DNA from: Acidobacteriota bacterium
GTDB lineage: Bacteria > Acidobacteriota > Terriglobia > Terriglobales > SCQP01
Direction: 5' to 3'
Length of the DNA: 64,000 nucleotides
Assembly: GCA_027459505.1 (NCBI GenBank)
Contig: DAIDIE010000004.1
Coordinates: 43,726 to 107,725 of the forward strand
In this document: positions 27,993-37,908 of the stretch, in pieces
Layout of the letters: every line of letters begins with the position of its first letter
Numbering within the stretch: position 1 is the first letter of the stretch
The notes under the pieces: model-generated
Seen by the model: only the letters and a program-made list of their open reading frames with translations
Told to the model about the DNA's origin: nothing
Database searches by the model: none
Translations under genes and position numbers: made by a program

Positions 27993-29618
27993 ATGAAGAC
28001 ACTCCGGCTGGTTTTCCCCGCGGTCGCTCTGCTGCTGGCGCCTTTCTCCGCGGCTGCCGCACAACCCTCCCTCACCCGCGTGAAGATCGATACGGGCATG
28101 CTGCGGGGCTCGACCCACAACGGCGTGACCTCCTTTAAGGGCATCCCATTCGCCGCGCCGCCCGTGGGCGCAAACCGCTGGCGCGCTCCCCAGCCGGCGG
28201 CGCACTGGAAAGGCGTGCGCGCGGCAACACGCTACGGCGCCGACTGCATGCAGTTGCCCTTCCCCTCCGATGCCGCTCCACTGGGTACGCCGCCCAGCGA
28301 GGACTGCCTCTATCTGAACGTGTGGACACCGGCTCACCAGGCCAGCGCCAACTTGCCGGTGATGGTTTGGATCTACGGCGGAGGGTTTGTCAACGGCGGT
28401 AGCTCGCCGCGCGTTTATAGCGGCAGACATTTTGCCAAAGGCGGAGTGGTCTTCGTCAGCTTCAACTACCGCGTGGGCCGCTTTGGCTTCTTCTCCTTCC
28501 CGGCACTCTCTAAAGAGCAGGCTGGCCAGCCTCTGAACAACTACGCTTACATGGACCAGATCGCCGCTCTCCAGTGGGTGCGGCGCAACATCCGCGGCTT
28601 CGGCGGCAACCCGCATGACGTCACCATCTTTGGCGAGTCGGCGGGAGGCGGTTCCGTGCTGACGCTGCTGACCTCCCCGCTGACTAAGGGACTGTTTGAA
28701 AAGGCAATTGTCGAATCCGGCGGCGGACGCGATGCCCTGCTGGGCGTCCGCTATGTCCATAAGACGTCCCCGCAAGGCGTGCCCTCGGCGGAAAGCATTG
28801 GAGTGAACTTCGCCCGGGCCAATGGCATTGAGGGCACTGGTGCGGCGGCGCTGGCCAGGCTGCGCGCCCTGCCCGCGGAAAAAATCGTAGACGGGCTCAA
28901 CATGGCCTCCATGGGCAAGCAGCGCGACACCTACGGCGGACCGGTCATTGACGGCAAGATCGTTACCTCTACACCGCAGCAGGCGCTGCAGAGCGGCCAC
29001 TACTGGAAGGTGCCCCTCATCATTGGCGGTAACTCCGCCGACATCGGCTTTCCCATGTGGCACTCTCTGCCCGCCATCTGGTCCGCCTTCGGCCCGGCGG
29101 CCAAGCAGGCCCAGTCGGCCTTTGACCCCAGCGGCAAGGGCACGGTCATGCAGGTCGGCTTCCGCATTGCCGGCGAGATGATGATGATCGAGCCGGCCCG
29201 CTTTGTTGCCTCCACCCTCGCCGCCGATGGCGTCCCTTCCTACGAGTACCGCTTCTCCTACATTGCCAAGTCGCTGCGCGGCAAATGGTTTGGCGCCTAT
29301 CACGCCTCTGAAATTCCGTACGTGTTTGATACGGTTGCGGCGAAATATGGCAGTGCGCTTGCACCTTCGGATGCGAAGATCGCCCGCCAGGCCAACCAGT
29401 ACTGGCTCAATTTCGCCAAAACCGGAAACCCCAACGGCCCAGGCCTGCCGCACTGGCCCGCCTATCACGCCTCCTCCGACAAGCTGATCAACTTCACCGC
29501 ACAGGGTCCCATAGGCGAGGCCGACCCGTGGAAGAAGCAGTTGGATCTGGTGGAGGGACTGGAACAACGGTTGGCCACCATGCGCCAACACCATCAATCC
29601 GCCGCGACCGGAAAATAG
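27993..29618 (+). CDS. Secreted type B carboxylesterase
   Basis: 541 aa; start 27993 gives a signal peptide (MKTLRLVFPAVALLLAPFSAAAA). Alpha/beta-hydrolase fold of the carboxylesterase/para-nitrobenzyl esterase family: oxyanion-hole loop WIYGGGFVNGG, entry motif EDCLYLNVWTP, nucleophile elbow GESAGGGS (Ser at about 224), and an acidic residue and His in the C-terminal half (GAYHASEIPYVF). It would hydrolyse carboxylic esters in the periplasm. Alone in its transcription unit, ending in a strong hairpin. Confidence 0.93.
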   Translation: MKTLRLVFPAVALLLAPFSAAAAQPSLTRVKIDTGMLRGSTHNGVTSFKGIPFAAPPVGANRWRAPQPAAHWKGVRAATRYGADCMQLPFPSDAAPLGTPPSEDCLYLNVWTPAHQASANLPVMVWIYGGGFVNGGSSPRVYSGRHFAKGGVVFVSFNYRVGRFGFFSFPALSKEQAGQPLNNYAYMDQIAALQWVRRNIRGFGGNPHDVTIFGESAGGGSVLTLLTSPLTKGLFEKAIVESGGGRDALLGVRYVHKTSPQGVPSAESIGVNFARANGIEGTGAAALARLRALPAEKIVDGLNMASMGKQRDTYGGPVIDGKIVTSTPQQALQSGHYWKVPLIIGGNSADIGFPMWHSLPAIWSAFGPAAKQAQSAFDPSGKGTVMQVGFRIAGEMMMIEPARFVASTLAADGVPSYEYRFSYIAKSLRGKWFGAYHASEIPYVFDTVAAKYGSALAPSDAKIARQANQYWLNFAKTGNPNGPGLPHWPAYHASSDKLINFTAQGPIGEADPWKKQLDLVEGLEQRLATMRQHHQSAATGK

Positions 29619-29624
29619 TCCACC

Positions 29625-29671
29625 GTGCGGCGACCCGCTGCGGTTCCTCCAACCCAGCGGGTTCGCCGCAC
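29625..29671 (+). terminator. Long hairpin after carboxylesterase gene
   Basis: GTGCGGCGA-CCCGCTG pairs with CAGCGGG-T-TCGCCGCAC (16 bp with one bulged base, 14-nt loop), starting 6 nt after the stop codon. There is no T tract, so it may be a processing/stabilising hairpin or a Rho-assisted stop rather than an intrinsic terminator. Confidence 0.55.
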
Positions 29672-29729
29672 CGTTTCACCGGTAACGGCTTACCACCTAC
29701 CCTTTAGCTGTGCTTTGGGCTGTCGTCTC

Positions 29730-29775
29730 CGCCTGCGATCTCGAACCCGAAAACAGTTCGACTCGGCCCTCGCTC
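29730..29775 (-). repeat. Dispersed repeat A, copy 2 (inverted)
   Basis: Read on the minus strand it matches copy 1 (23483-23529) over its whole length, with four to five substitutions (GAGCGAGGGCCGAGTCGAAC...GATCGCAGGCGG). Confidence 0.7.
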
Positions 29776-29832
29776 CATCAGCTCGACACCGCCCTGCTTG
29801 CTCGCCCCGCGGCAGGCTGCGCATTTGGGGCT

Positions 29833-31041
29833 TTACGCGCCGGGAATCAACGCCAGCAGCCGGAAGGGCGGATCGAATGCGCCTAACTGCGCCCCAGTAT
29901 GCGCATCCAGCCGAAAGATCTTCCCGCTGGCGCCTGGAAACCACATGCTGTGGCCATCCGGTGCGGGAAAAAATCCCTGCCCTTCCCTGCTAACCCCAAC
30001 AGCGGGGGTGTCTGGCAGACGCCACCGCTTCATGAGCTTCAGAGTCTTCGCATCGAAGAGCAACCCCTGCGCGCCCGAGGCGGCGAAAACGGCCAATCCG
30101 TCCGGTGAAGCTACCGGCCCCTCGTCCAGCATCTCCAGGCGACGCACCGGACGCTTCGGCAAAGGTTCACCCGTCCTGGGATCGCTCACCGTCTCATAGC
30201 TGGTCACCTTTTGGGTGTCGCTCCAGGACCGCAAAACCTTCTTGCCGCCGGGGTCAACCAGAACCAGGCTGGAGGCGCTGCCGTCGCTGAGCCGCAGCAC
30301 CAGTCTGCCGCTCGGCAACAAGGCGGCACGCTGCACGGCAAAGGCGTGCTGCCCAGCTCCGGGCAGGTGGGCGCCGCGGGCAATACTTGCGGCCGTCCAG
30401 TAAAAAACCTGGCGATTGGCGGAATCAAGAGCGGCCAGATCTCCACCCGCCAAATACAACCGCTGCCGTGCGCCATCCAGCAGAAACTGAGCATTGAGGA
30501 TTTCGCTGCTCCCATCCACAGAAGCGGGATGCAGCACGCGCAGCAGACGCAAGCCGGGAACGGTGACCACCGCCACGCCAGCTTCGCTCTTGCCGGCCCC
30601 ACAGGAAAAATAGGCCTCGCTATTGAGAGGATTGAAGAAGACGTGGTCGAAGCAGTCGATGGCGCGCCGGCTGAGCACTGCCTGCTTGAGCGGCTTAAGG
30701 GCTGGGGAGAACAGCGTTAAGCGGGAGAGCCCATCGCTGAGCAGAAGAGATTGCCCCCGTTGTATGAGCGCGCCCGAGGGCGACCAACCCAGATGCAGCG
30801 GGGCCGATTCCTGGATGCGCAACGACGGCGCTTCGAGAACGAAAACCCGCGCCGTTTGGGCGGCAGCGTGGGGCGGAACCCCAATCGCGTAAACCACCTG
30901 TTGCGCGGCCGCGCGCGAGCAGGCGGCCAAAGCAAGCAAAACCGCCACTCGCGCACAAATCGCGGCAACACGCGCCCAGCGGCGACTGGGCGCGTACGCT
31001 CGACACTGGCCGAAGCCCGTGCCTCGCTCCTCCAGCTTCAC
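29833..31041 (-). CDS. Secreted protein of unknown function, probable beta-propeller
   Basis: 402 aa from a GTG at 31041 whose GTGA overlaps the stop of the preceding gene; GCGAGG lies 6 nt before it, whereas the TTG two codons earlier has no room for a ribosome site. A hydrophobic segment with a possible lipobox (VAVLLALAACSRAAAQ) directs export. The rest shows repeats of about 45-50 residues with strand patterns such as LLLSDGLSRLTLFSPALKPL and GLLFDAKTLKLMKRWRLPD, typical of quinoprotein-like or YVTN-type propellers. Translationally coupled to the transglutaminase/SLT fusion, so likely works with it. Confidence 0.65.
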   Translation of the reverse strand: MKLEERGTGFGQCRAYAPSRRWARVAAICARVAVLLALAACSRAAAQQVVYAIGVPPHAAAQTARVFVLEAPSLRIQESAPLHLGWSPSGALIQRGQSLLLSDGLSRLTLFSPALKPLKQAVLSRRAIDCFDHVFFNPLNSEAYFSCGAGKSEAGVAVVTVPGLRLLRVLHPASVDGSSEILNAQFLLDGARQRLYLAGGDLAALDSANRQVFYWTAASIARGAHLPGAGQHAFAVQRAALLPSGRLVLRLSDGSASSLVLVDPGGKKVLRSWSDTQKVTSYETVSDPRTGEPLPKRPVRRLEMLDEGPVASPDGLAVFAASGAQGLLFDAKTLKLMKRWRLPDTPAVGVSREGQGFFPAPDGHSMWFPGASGKIFRLDAHTGAQLGAFDPPFRLLALIPGA

Positions 31042-33713
31042 TGACAACCTCGCTTGGGATTGTTTACCCAGCGTTGTGTCGTAAACGCGTTCTGCACATC
31101 AAGCGCCGCGTTTTGCGAAAACCGGATGCCGCGCCGGTGCTTGGCTGTGATATTCGTGTCTTTCGAGTAGTCAACCATGCTCAGTTGCCCGTTGGAATAC
31201 TGGAAGCCCGGCGGAATGTTGGAACCGTGATTGTAAATATAGTAAGCCACCGTCACCAGATCCGCGTCGGTGGGAGTGGTGTCACCCTGGCTGATCAGGT
31301 AGTTCTGCGCCCTGACCAAATCGCTGTTGAACAAAGCTTCTCCGATTTCCAGGTTATATTGCCAGTTGTTTTCCAACTGATTGTCGTCGAGCGTTACGGA
31401 CGTGCCATCCGGCAGCCGGATCGATCCCTCGTTGGCATCCTCATTGACCTGCATCAGCCCGACGTCGCCGGTGCTGCTCCAGAGCGGAGCGTAATTGTCG
31501 TTGGGATCGAACTGCGTCCAGCTGCTTTCGTGCATAGACACAGCGCGATCCATGTCGCTGTTGAACGGCCCGGAATAGGTGTCGAAGGCGCTATCGAGAG
31601 TAGAGCAACTGGGGTTGGGGTTCACTTTCGGCGGCTGCGTGGTGCTGCCGCCAAACAGTCCGCCTTCGATCAGGAACCCGACCGGCGTCCCATCACTGCT
31701 GGACATGATCCAGACGCTGCCGATCCACGAGTTCATGATGAACGTGCTCTGCGGAATGGTGATCGAGTAACCCGCGTTGATCTCATTCTCGATGTTGTAA
31801 AGCACGCCGGGAAAGACGTTGAGGGTGGGCAGCAGGGTAGCGGCATTAGAGGCGTCAATATGTAAAATGGAAATGCCGTTGGCGTTGGCCCACTGCAGCC
31901 CGCGCGTTGTCGAAATCGACTGCAGGCCCGCCCAGCGATCCCATAGACGCGATTCCAGCAGCGAACTGCCCAACCCAACCACTTGACTCATCGTGACGGC
32001 CTGTCCGTAATTGCCGTTTGCGGGAATCAGCGCGCCATTGACCCGTTTCGCGTCCACGGTCCACCCAATGGGCTGAAAACGCAGTACCCCGTTGATGTAT
32101 TCCATCGAAATCTGGTGCATGGTCAGCGCTTCGGAAACATCCATGACCTGGTTGGCGGAGAAGAGCGCGCCGGTGGCGACACGATCCTTTTGCACGCTAT
32201 CGAGGTAGACCCAGGCGGCCAGACTGAGCGACTCGCCGGTTACATTGTCGTCATACTGCGGATCGCTGCTGGCCTGGGCCGCGGCCACACGCGCCGGCAC
32301 GTTGCCGCGCTGCTGAATGTCCATCGAGGCATCGCCCTGAACGTCCAGCCCCAGCCCGTAATACTCACCCGCAAACCCCTCATGGAAGACGGTGTCGGGC
32401 TGCGTGGCGCCAGGATAGTAAAAATCGACGACGATGTAATGGCCCGCCCCAATCGCCACGGGACGCGAGCCGGTGGCGACCGCCTGCCCGTTGACGTTGA
32501 TCGATGCGACCACGTGGAGCTGATCGGCGGGAACGTTGTAATAGCCGCCGTCCTGCTGCACCAGTTGCTGGTCAGCGGCGGTGGCGGGTGGAAACGAGAC
32601 CGTGAGCCGCTGCCCGTACACTTCCGGCAGACGCAACTGTGCCTGCGCACTTAGGCCCTGTGCGTCAACTGTGGAGACGACCACGAGATAGCGCTGCGCA
32701 TCCGTGAGCACGGCCGCCTCCGCCTTGGGATGGGCGTGGTTTTCCAGCCGTGACGGCAGTTGGGTCCAACTGGTGGGAACGATACTGCTCTGCCGCACCA
32801 CCTGAGCAACCGTAGTTCCCGGCGCCGCGGTATTCAGGTAGTTCTGCAGATTGCCGGCCAGGAACTGGTAAGCCGTCCGCTCATCGCCTGGAGCCAGCGA
32901 TAAATAGGCCGACGAATCAAACGCCACGGCGGTCGCCAGAGGTGACGCCGGAGTGATCTGATACTGCTTATACGCGGGGTCCATGGGAACCCAGCGCGGG
33001 TTGGGACCATGCACATCGATCAGGGCCTCCACCCACACCCGGTCCAGCACCAGCGCGCCGCCACCGGCTTTGACCACCTTTGCCGGTATTCCCTGCCATT
33101 GCAGCATGTCGAGCGCGGCGGTGACATTGTCCACCCGCAACCAGTTCAAGGCGTTGCTGAGCGGAATCTTCATCGAACCAAAAACATACCGCGCCGGAAT
33201 ACCCGCATCGCGCAGCAGCGCAATCAGCAGCGATGCCTGATCGTAGTCGTTTCCGGCAAACTCCAGCTCTGTGCCGCGCGACCCCTTCTGCGAGCCGAGG
33301 TAGGGAGTGAAGTCGTAGCCGTTCTTCACGTACAGATACAATTGCAGCGGATCGGCGCGATAAGTGGCGACAATGTTTTGCACCTCGGGAGTGAACTGCA
33401 CGTCCGGCGTCTGCGCGAGGTCGGCGGGGGTGGCCGTCACGTTCCCGCTGGTTGCGGTACTCAGATAGGCAACGCCCGCGTCGGGTCCGTCGTAGGGCGA
33501 AGCGGTTGTACCCAGCGGATCGTGCCGCAAAGCGGGATGATCCACAATCGTTCGATGCAGCAGCCTCTGTAATTCGGCCAGCTGCTGCGCGTGCGATGGT
33601 AAAGGGCGCCCATAAGGGTCGGTGGCGCGCGATGACTGCGCCTGCACAGCTGTCAACAGTGAAAGCAGGACAACCGCCAGCCAAACGAAGCGATGGACTC
33701 GATGAGCGCACAT
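31038..33713 (-). CDS. Secreted pseudo-transglutaminase / lysozyme-like (SLT) fusion protein
   Basis: 891 aa from ATG 33713 (AAAGG about 9 nt upstream), giving a signal peptide (VWLAVVLLSLLTAVQAQ); open codons further upstream look spurious. Residues 105-255 match a transglutaminase-like fold (EFAGNDYDQASLLIALLRDAGIPARYVFG), but the catalytic Cys position reads Asn155/Asp156 and the His position is Arg225 (DRVWVEA); only Asp245 (WVPMDPAY) is kept. Residues 400-700 are beta-rich. Residues 722-820 look like a soluble lytic transglycosylase/goose lysozyme domain: catalytic Glu729 in MHESSW, then GDVGLMQVNE. Likely binds and cuts peptidoglycan outside the cell. Coupled to the propeller protein downstream. 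Confidence 0.7.
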   Translation of the reverse strand: MCAHRVHRFVWLAVVLLSLLTAVQAQSSRATDPYGRPLPSHAQQLAELQRLLHRTIVDHPALRHDPLGTTASPYDGPDAGVAYLSTATSGNVTATPADLAQTPDVQFTPEVQNIVATYRADPLQLYLYVKNGYDFTPYLGSQKGSRGTELEFAGNDYDQASLLIALLRDAGIPARYVFGSMKIPLSNALNWLRVDNVTAALDMLQWQGIPAKVVKAGGGALVLDRVWVEALIDVHGPNPRWVPMDPAYKQYQITPASPLATAVAFDSSAYLSLAPGDERTAYQFLAGNLQNYLNTAAPGTTVAQVVRQSSIVPTSWTQLPSRLENHAHPKAEAAVLTDAQRYLVVVSTVDAQGLSAQAQLRLPEVYGQRLTVSFPPATAADQQLVQQDGGYYNVPADQLHVVASINVNGQAVATGSRPVAIGAGHYIVVDFYYPGATQPDTVFHEGFAGEYYGLGLDVQGDASMDIQQRGNVPARVAAAQASSDPQYDDNVTGESLSLAAWVYLDSVQKDRVATGALFSANQVMDVSEALTMHQISMEYINGVLRFQPIGWTVDAKRVNGALIPANGNYGQAVTMSQVVGLGSSLLESRLWDRWAGLQSISTTRGLQWANANGISILHIDASNAATLLPTLNVFPGVLYNIENEINAGYSITIPQSTFIMNSWIGSVWIMSSSDGTPVGFLIEGGLFGGSTTQPPKVNPNPSCSTLDSAFDTYSGPFNSDMDRAVSMHESSWTQFDPNDNYAPLWSSTGDVGLMQVNEDANEGSIRLPDGTSVTLDDNQLENNWQYNLEIGEALFNSDLVRAQNYLISQGDTTPTDADLVTVAYYIYNHGSNIPPGFQYSNGQLSMVDYSKDTNITAKHRRGIRFSQNAALDVQNAFTTQRWVNNPKRGCQ

Positions 33714-34071
33714 AGAGTTCAGCCTTTCCACACCGAAGTAGCAGCAACCGCCGTGGCGGCCCCAGAGATAGGTTGCTCTCTTGTCAACAAAGGGCGCGCC
33801 TTGACAGTGTGGGCCAATATACCAGCAAGTGGACCGACATCCATCCACCCTTTTTGGGGGGGACCGCCTTTTCCCGATTGATTAATTGCTGGTGACTGAC
33901 GAGTGATCTATAGCGGACTTATGCCTAACCTGCGCGGAAAAAGATCATTCACGGAAAGCAGTCAGGGAAAGATATGCCCGGCTATGTTAAAGACGTTGCG
34001 ACCTGAACACGGCTTCCGGCCCTCTTATAGGCGTGCCGCCTTGCACGGTAAACGGCGGGGCAGTCTTGCAG
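33714..34071. other. Intergenic region downstream of the first M48 peptidase gene
   Basis: 358 bp between the SLT fusion start and the M48 gene stop, both minus strand. It should contain the promoter of the fusion gene. I see no supported gene; a G-run (33852-33858) and AT-rich stretches are present without a clear terminator. Confidence 0.4.
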
Positions 34072-35544
34072 TTATCGCGTGCCGGCCGGCGCGGTCTGTG
34101 CACCGGCGCAAAGCTGTTCGACGGACTGGCCGGGCTGGTATTCGATTTTCCGGGGTGGCGTGCATCCCTCTTCGCGGCTGATCAGCAGGCTGGGTTTGTC
34201 TTCATCCTCGCGCTCGGCCGCCGCGGTAATCGGGGCTAGCCGCTGTTTCATCTCCAGAAATTGCGACGTCTGCACGATGCTCTGCTTGTGTGCCGGCAGA
34301 AACATGATCTCCCGCTGCGCATTGACCATGCGCGTGTAAAACGGCGGGTGGGTGCGGAACCAGCTCACCCCTTTGATATAACCAGCCTTGGTGGCCATCT
34401 TGTCGAAGAACAGGATGAAACCTTCGGGATCGTATCCTGCCTTCCAGGCGTATTGAATACCGAGTTGATCGGCCTGCAACTCGAAATCGCGGCTCACTCC
34501 CAGGAGGTTAAGGTTGATCACCAGCCCCAACCCGTAGAAGCCATATTGCAGGGCGTAGTAGAGTCCCGCGCCCGCCACACCGCCGGTCAACAGCACCGCT
34601 GCAACCTGGGCCGCCTGGTAAAAGATGCCGGCGATCGTGGCCCGCTTCATGAGCTTGGCGCCGTGCCGTGCGGCATCATGCGCGATTTCATGGGCAATCA
34701 CCCCGGCAAGTTCCGCCTCGTCATCCGCCTCCTCCAACACCCCACGCTCCACAAACAGGTAGCCGCCGGGCAAAGCGAACGCGTTGACTTCTCGCGACTG
34801 CAGCACGACCACATGCAAAGGGATTTTCAGATCCGAGTTCCGCGCAATACGCTGCGCGATTTCGTTGACATACCGCTGGATATCCGCGTTGGGCAGGTCG
34901 GGAGGCAACAAGCGGCTCCGCCGCAACTCCTCGATTGCCTGCTGCCCCCGCTTGATGTCGTCCGGCTGTCCGGCGGCAATCTGCCGGAAACCAATGTCCT
35001 GGACGTCGCCCCAGCGCCGTTGCCGGTACACACCGCTCGCCAGCTCCCGCCGCGCCTGTGCATATTGCGCCGGCCAATACTGCAACAGGTCCAGCTTGGC
35101 CGCCAGATTGTCGTACGCGGTGGGAATACCTTGCCCGGCCAACACCTCCGCCTCGCTGCGCAGCAGATCCAGGTTTTGAATGCGGCAGTGCAGATTGTGG
35201 CGGTCTAGATTCGAAAGCCGGCTCCCTTGCGCCTTGAGTTGCTTGCGTGCCTGCTCGATCTGCTTGGCGTAGTCCTTGGCATCGGCTTTAAAGCGCCGCC
35301 GGCAGGCAGTCTCCCCCTTTTGCAGCATGCTCCTCTCGCTCTTAAACGCGGAGGAGGGAAAGCTCAGCGTGGGCGCCAGCGCAAAAAGCTGCTCGTAGGG
35401 CAACTGCAGCGCCGCATGAAGCGTCAGCTGCGCCGGTGCTTGCGTTTGAGGCCCGGGCGTCTGCGACAGCGCCGTTGACCACGGCGCCAGGACCAAAGTC
35501 CAGCCCACAACCACAGAAAGCAGTCTGCGGAGGCGCTCGCGCAC
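34072..35544 (-). CDS. Secreted M48-family zinc metallopeptidase
   Basis: 490 aa from a GTG with GGAGGTGA five bases upstream. Signal peptide (VVVGWTLVLAPWSTALS), a helical region 70-175 rich in Lys/Gln (KDYAKQIEQARKQLKAQ), then the M48 domain: zinc site HEIAH at 285-289 (IAHEIAHDAARH) and third-ligand segment RDFELQADQLG around 375. Such periplasmic BepA-like enzymes degrade or help fold outer-membrane proteins. A membrane-like hydrophobic stretch (IFYQAAQVAAVLLTGGVAGAGLYYAL) follows the active site. No TPR domain is evident. Confidence 0.88.
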   Translation of the reverse strand: MRERLRRLLSVVVGWTLVLAPWSTALSQTPGPQTQAPAQLTLHAALQLPYEQLFALAPTLSFPSSAFKSERSMLQKGETACRRRFKADAKDYAKQIEQARKQLKAQGSRLSNLDRHNLHCRIQNLDLLRSEAEVLAGQGIPTAYDNLAAKLDLLQYWPAQYAQARRELASGVYRQRRWGDVQDIGFRQIAAGQPDDIKRGQQAIEELRRSRLLPPDLPNADIQRYVNEIAQRIARNSDLKIPLHVVVLQSREVNAFALPGGYLFVERGVLEEADDEAELAGVIAHEIAHDAARHGAKLMKRATIAGIFYQAAQVAAVLLTGGVAGAGLYYALQYGFYGLGLVINLNLLGVSRDFELQADQLGIQYAWKAGYDPEGFILFFDKMATKAGYIKGVSWFRTHPPFYTRMVNAQREIMFLPAHKQSIVQTSQFLEMKQRLAPITAAAEREDEDKPSLLISREEGCTPPRKIEYQPGQSVEQLCAGAQTAPAGTR

Positions 35545-35819
35545 AAATCACCTCCCCGCCAACTCTCCTATGATGCAAAACAGGAAGATGCGCGCCATCC
35601 CCAAGCTGCTGCTGCACGCCGGCTATTAGCCCAAAGCGGGAGCGCGAGCTAGGCTTTCTCCGGCACCTGCAACGGCCCAACACGTTGACATTCGCTGACC
35701 GTCAGTCCGCAGCTCTTGAACGCCAGCCAAAAGAAGGCAACGACTGCGACCGCTGTCACACTCCCTAAACACTTGCAGCGCCACGAGGCGCGGAGACCCC
35801 AGGGTTGCATCACTTCCCC

Positions 35820-37646
35820 TCATCCCCGCACGTAAGTCGTATAAACCTCGTCTTTCACCGCGTAGAACGGCATCAGCCGCGGCGGCGCCTGGCGCAGTTG
35901 CGGCGCCTGGGCCCCCACCTCCGGCAATGCGCTGATGGCCACCATCATCACCGGACCATGCAGCAGCGCCACCAGACCGGGATGTTGCGCGTCCACCGCT
36001 TCCTTACGCCAGCCCATCGGAAGGCGCAGTTGAATCTCGTCTCCAGCTTTCCAGAAGCGTTCTAGACGCACCACCCCGGCGCCGGCGTCAGTGGAAGCGC
36101 TGATCTCTTTGCCGTTGACCCGCACCTCGGCGGGAGCGCTCATCCAGCCCGGCATGCGGAGCGTCAAAGGAAACTCCGCGGCACTCTCCGGCGAAACCCG
36201 CAGCAGCACCTCCTCGCTCTCCGGAAAGCTGGTCTCCTGGGTCAGCCTGACCGCTACCCCTTTGCCCGTCTTCCAGCGCAGCTCCGACGGCACATAGAGA
36301 TTCACATACGCGCCATCCCCATCCAGGTAATACGAGCTAATCAGATAATCGGAAACCACTTCCGGAAGCGTGCCGCTGCAGCACGTCCATTTATCCGGGT
36401 GATAAAACTTGGTCGTCATCGGGTGATAGCTGCTGTAGTAAAACCCATGCCCGTCCGGCTTCAGCACGAACGCCCCAAGTATGGCGTTATAGAAGACGCG
36501 CTCCAGGTGATCGCCAAAGCGGGGTTCGCCCAGCCGCTGCTGCAGGTAGCGCGCCAGCTTGAAGCTGGCATAGGAACCACATGGCGTTTCGAAGTGCGCC
36601 TGGGTTGTTGTCAGGCTCTTCCCCAGCTCACCCCTGCCCGGAGTCACATAGGCTTCATTCGGACCCCAGCCGCCGGAGGCGTACTGCTGCTCACGAATCA
36701 GCTCATAGCCGCGCAAGGCGGCGTCGAGATAGTGGCGCTCGCCGGTGTTGTAGTAGGTGCGCGCGGCCGAACACAGGCAGTTGTAATGACTGTAGGCGTG
36801 CTTCCCCGGCAGGGGGTTTTCGCCCCGCGTCAGCGGGTCGTAATACTCACGATTGAACAGATATTGAAGCGCCATCTGGCGGTACTCGGCCTCGCCGGTC
36901 ATCTCCCACGCGTACCAGAGGTTCTCCGGAAGCGTGTACGGCTCGTCATAGGGCGCCGTGGGCGGCAACTCGCCGCGCTCCAGCGCGCGCCCCTCAAGGT
37001 GGGGTTTGGCCCCGCTCACGTTCTTGCGGATCAGGTCGCGCGTATTCACCCCGGCAAAACGCCAGGCGTCCAACAGCCCAATCATGTTCTTGTCGAAAAT
37101 GTAGGAGGGAAAAAAGCTGGCCGCATGCGCGCTCACATAGGGAAACGTTGCTCCCGTCTGAGTGGCGCCCCATCCGGCAATCAGGCGCTGCACCTTCGCG
37201 CGGTACGGGTTTGCCGCGCCCGCGGGTTGCGCCGCCGCCATCCGCGCCAGCCCGCTGATGTACTGTCCCAGCGAGTGGGCCGGGCAAAAGCCGTTCGGAT
37301 CGTACCAGCCGCCCATGTCCTTGCCCGGCGCGGGCAGGCCCGCGGCCTGGCGGAAGCCTTTCAGCAGCCGGTCTTCATCCAGCCCGAGGTAGGCGGCGCA
37401 CACCGCTTCGTACTGCTCCAGCACCGGCCCGCCCGTCAGGCGCACCTGTCCATATTGGACGCTCCGCAGACGCGGCTGCACAGGAGAATGGCCCAGTGAA
37501 GGAGTTAAAGTATGGCCCGTGGCAGAACTCGTGGAAGAACTCGTGGCAGAACTCGTCGCGGGAACCTTGGCCACAGCGGCACCGCTCACCGCCTGCGCAG
37601 CGGCGGCCGCGCCCAGCGTTTTCATGAAGCTTCGGCGGGAGGACAT
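35820..37646 (-). CDS. GH127-family glycosidase (DUF1680, beta-L-arabinofuranosidase-like)
   Basis: 608 aa with a twin-arginine-type signal (MSSRRSFMKTLGAAAAAQA). An (alpha/alpha)6 domain and C-terminal beta domains follow the GH127 plan. Probable acid/base Glu331 (GWGPNEAYVTPG); zinc-site residues Glu353 and Cys356 in HFETPCGSY and the Cys422-Cys423 pair in KWTCCSGT. The usual GH127 spacing is E-T-C, here E-T-P-C, as in a divergent subgroup. It would release L-arabinofuranose or related sugars from plant or microbial glycans. AGGAGG lies 10 nt before the ATG. Confidence 0.85.
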   Translation of the reverse strand: MSSRRSFMKTLGAAAAAQAVSGAAVAKVPATSSATSSSTSSATGHTLTPSLGHSPVQPRLRSVQYGQVRLTGGPVLEQYEAVCAAYLGLDEDRLLKGFRQAAGLPAPGKDMGGWYDPNGFCPAHSLGQYISGLARMAAAQPAGAANPYRAKVQRLIAGWGATQTGATFPYVSAHAASFFPSYIFDKNMIGLLDAWRFAGVNTRDLIRKNVSGAKPHLEGRALERGELPPTAPYDEPYTLPENLWYAWEMTGEAEYRQMALQYLFNREYYDPLTRGENPLPGKHAYSHYNCLCSAARTYYNTGERHYLDAALRGYELIREQQYASGGWGPNEAYVTPGRGELGKSLTTTQAHFETPCGSYASFKLARYLQQRLGEPRFGDHLERVFYNAILGAFVLKPDGHGFYYSSYHPMTTKFYHPDKWTCCSGTLPEVVSDYLISSYYLDGDGAYVNLYVPSELRWKTGKGVAVRLTQETSFPESEEVLLRVSPESAAEFPLTLRMPGWMSAPAEVRVNGKEISASTDAGAGVVRLERFWKAGDEIQLRLPMGWRKEAVDAQHPGLVALLHGPVMMVAISALPEVGAQAPQLRQAPPRLMPFYAVKDEVYTTYVRG

Positions 37647-37908
37647 AGCGCAAAAACCTCCTGGAACTGCAACGCTCCCATGCTAGCCGCGAGGCCGCCA
37701 AAGCACAACAGAAAACGTTTTCCCGCCCCGCGGCAGTCAGCCCCACCGCTTCACTTTCTTAGCTGATGCGCTGCCCTGCCCAAGCCAAGCACCGCCATTC
37801 CCTTTCGACAACCGGCAAGTCACAACTCCTGCCACCCCGGACCCTCCCAAGGCCCCTGTTGTCATACCCAGCTCAACCCGACGGGTGGCAACCTTCAGCC
37901 GGCGCTGC

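Noticed and set aside
36399-37499. 366-codon plus-strand frame over the GH127 gene
   Set aside because: GH127 is unmistakable on the other strand with signal peptide and zinc-site residues; the plus frame has no domain.
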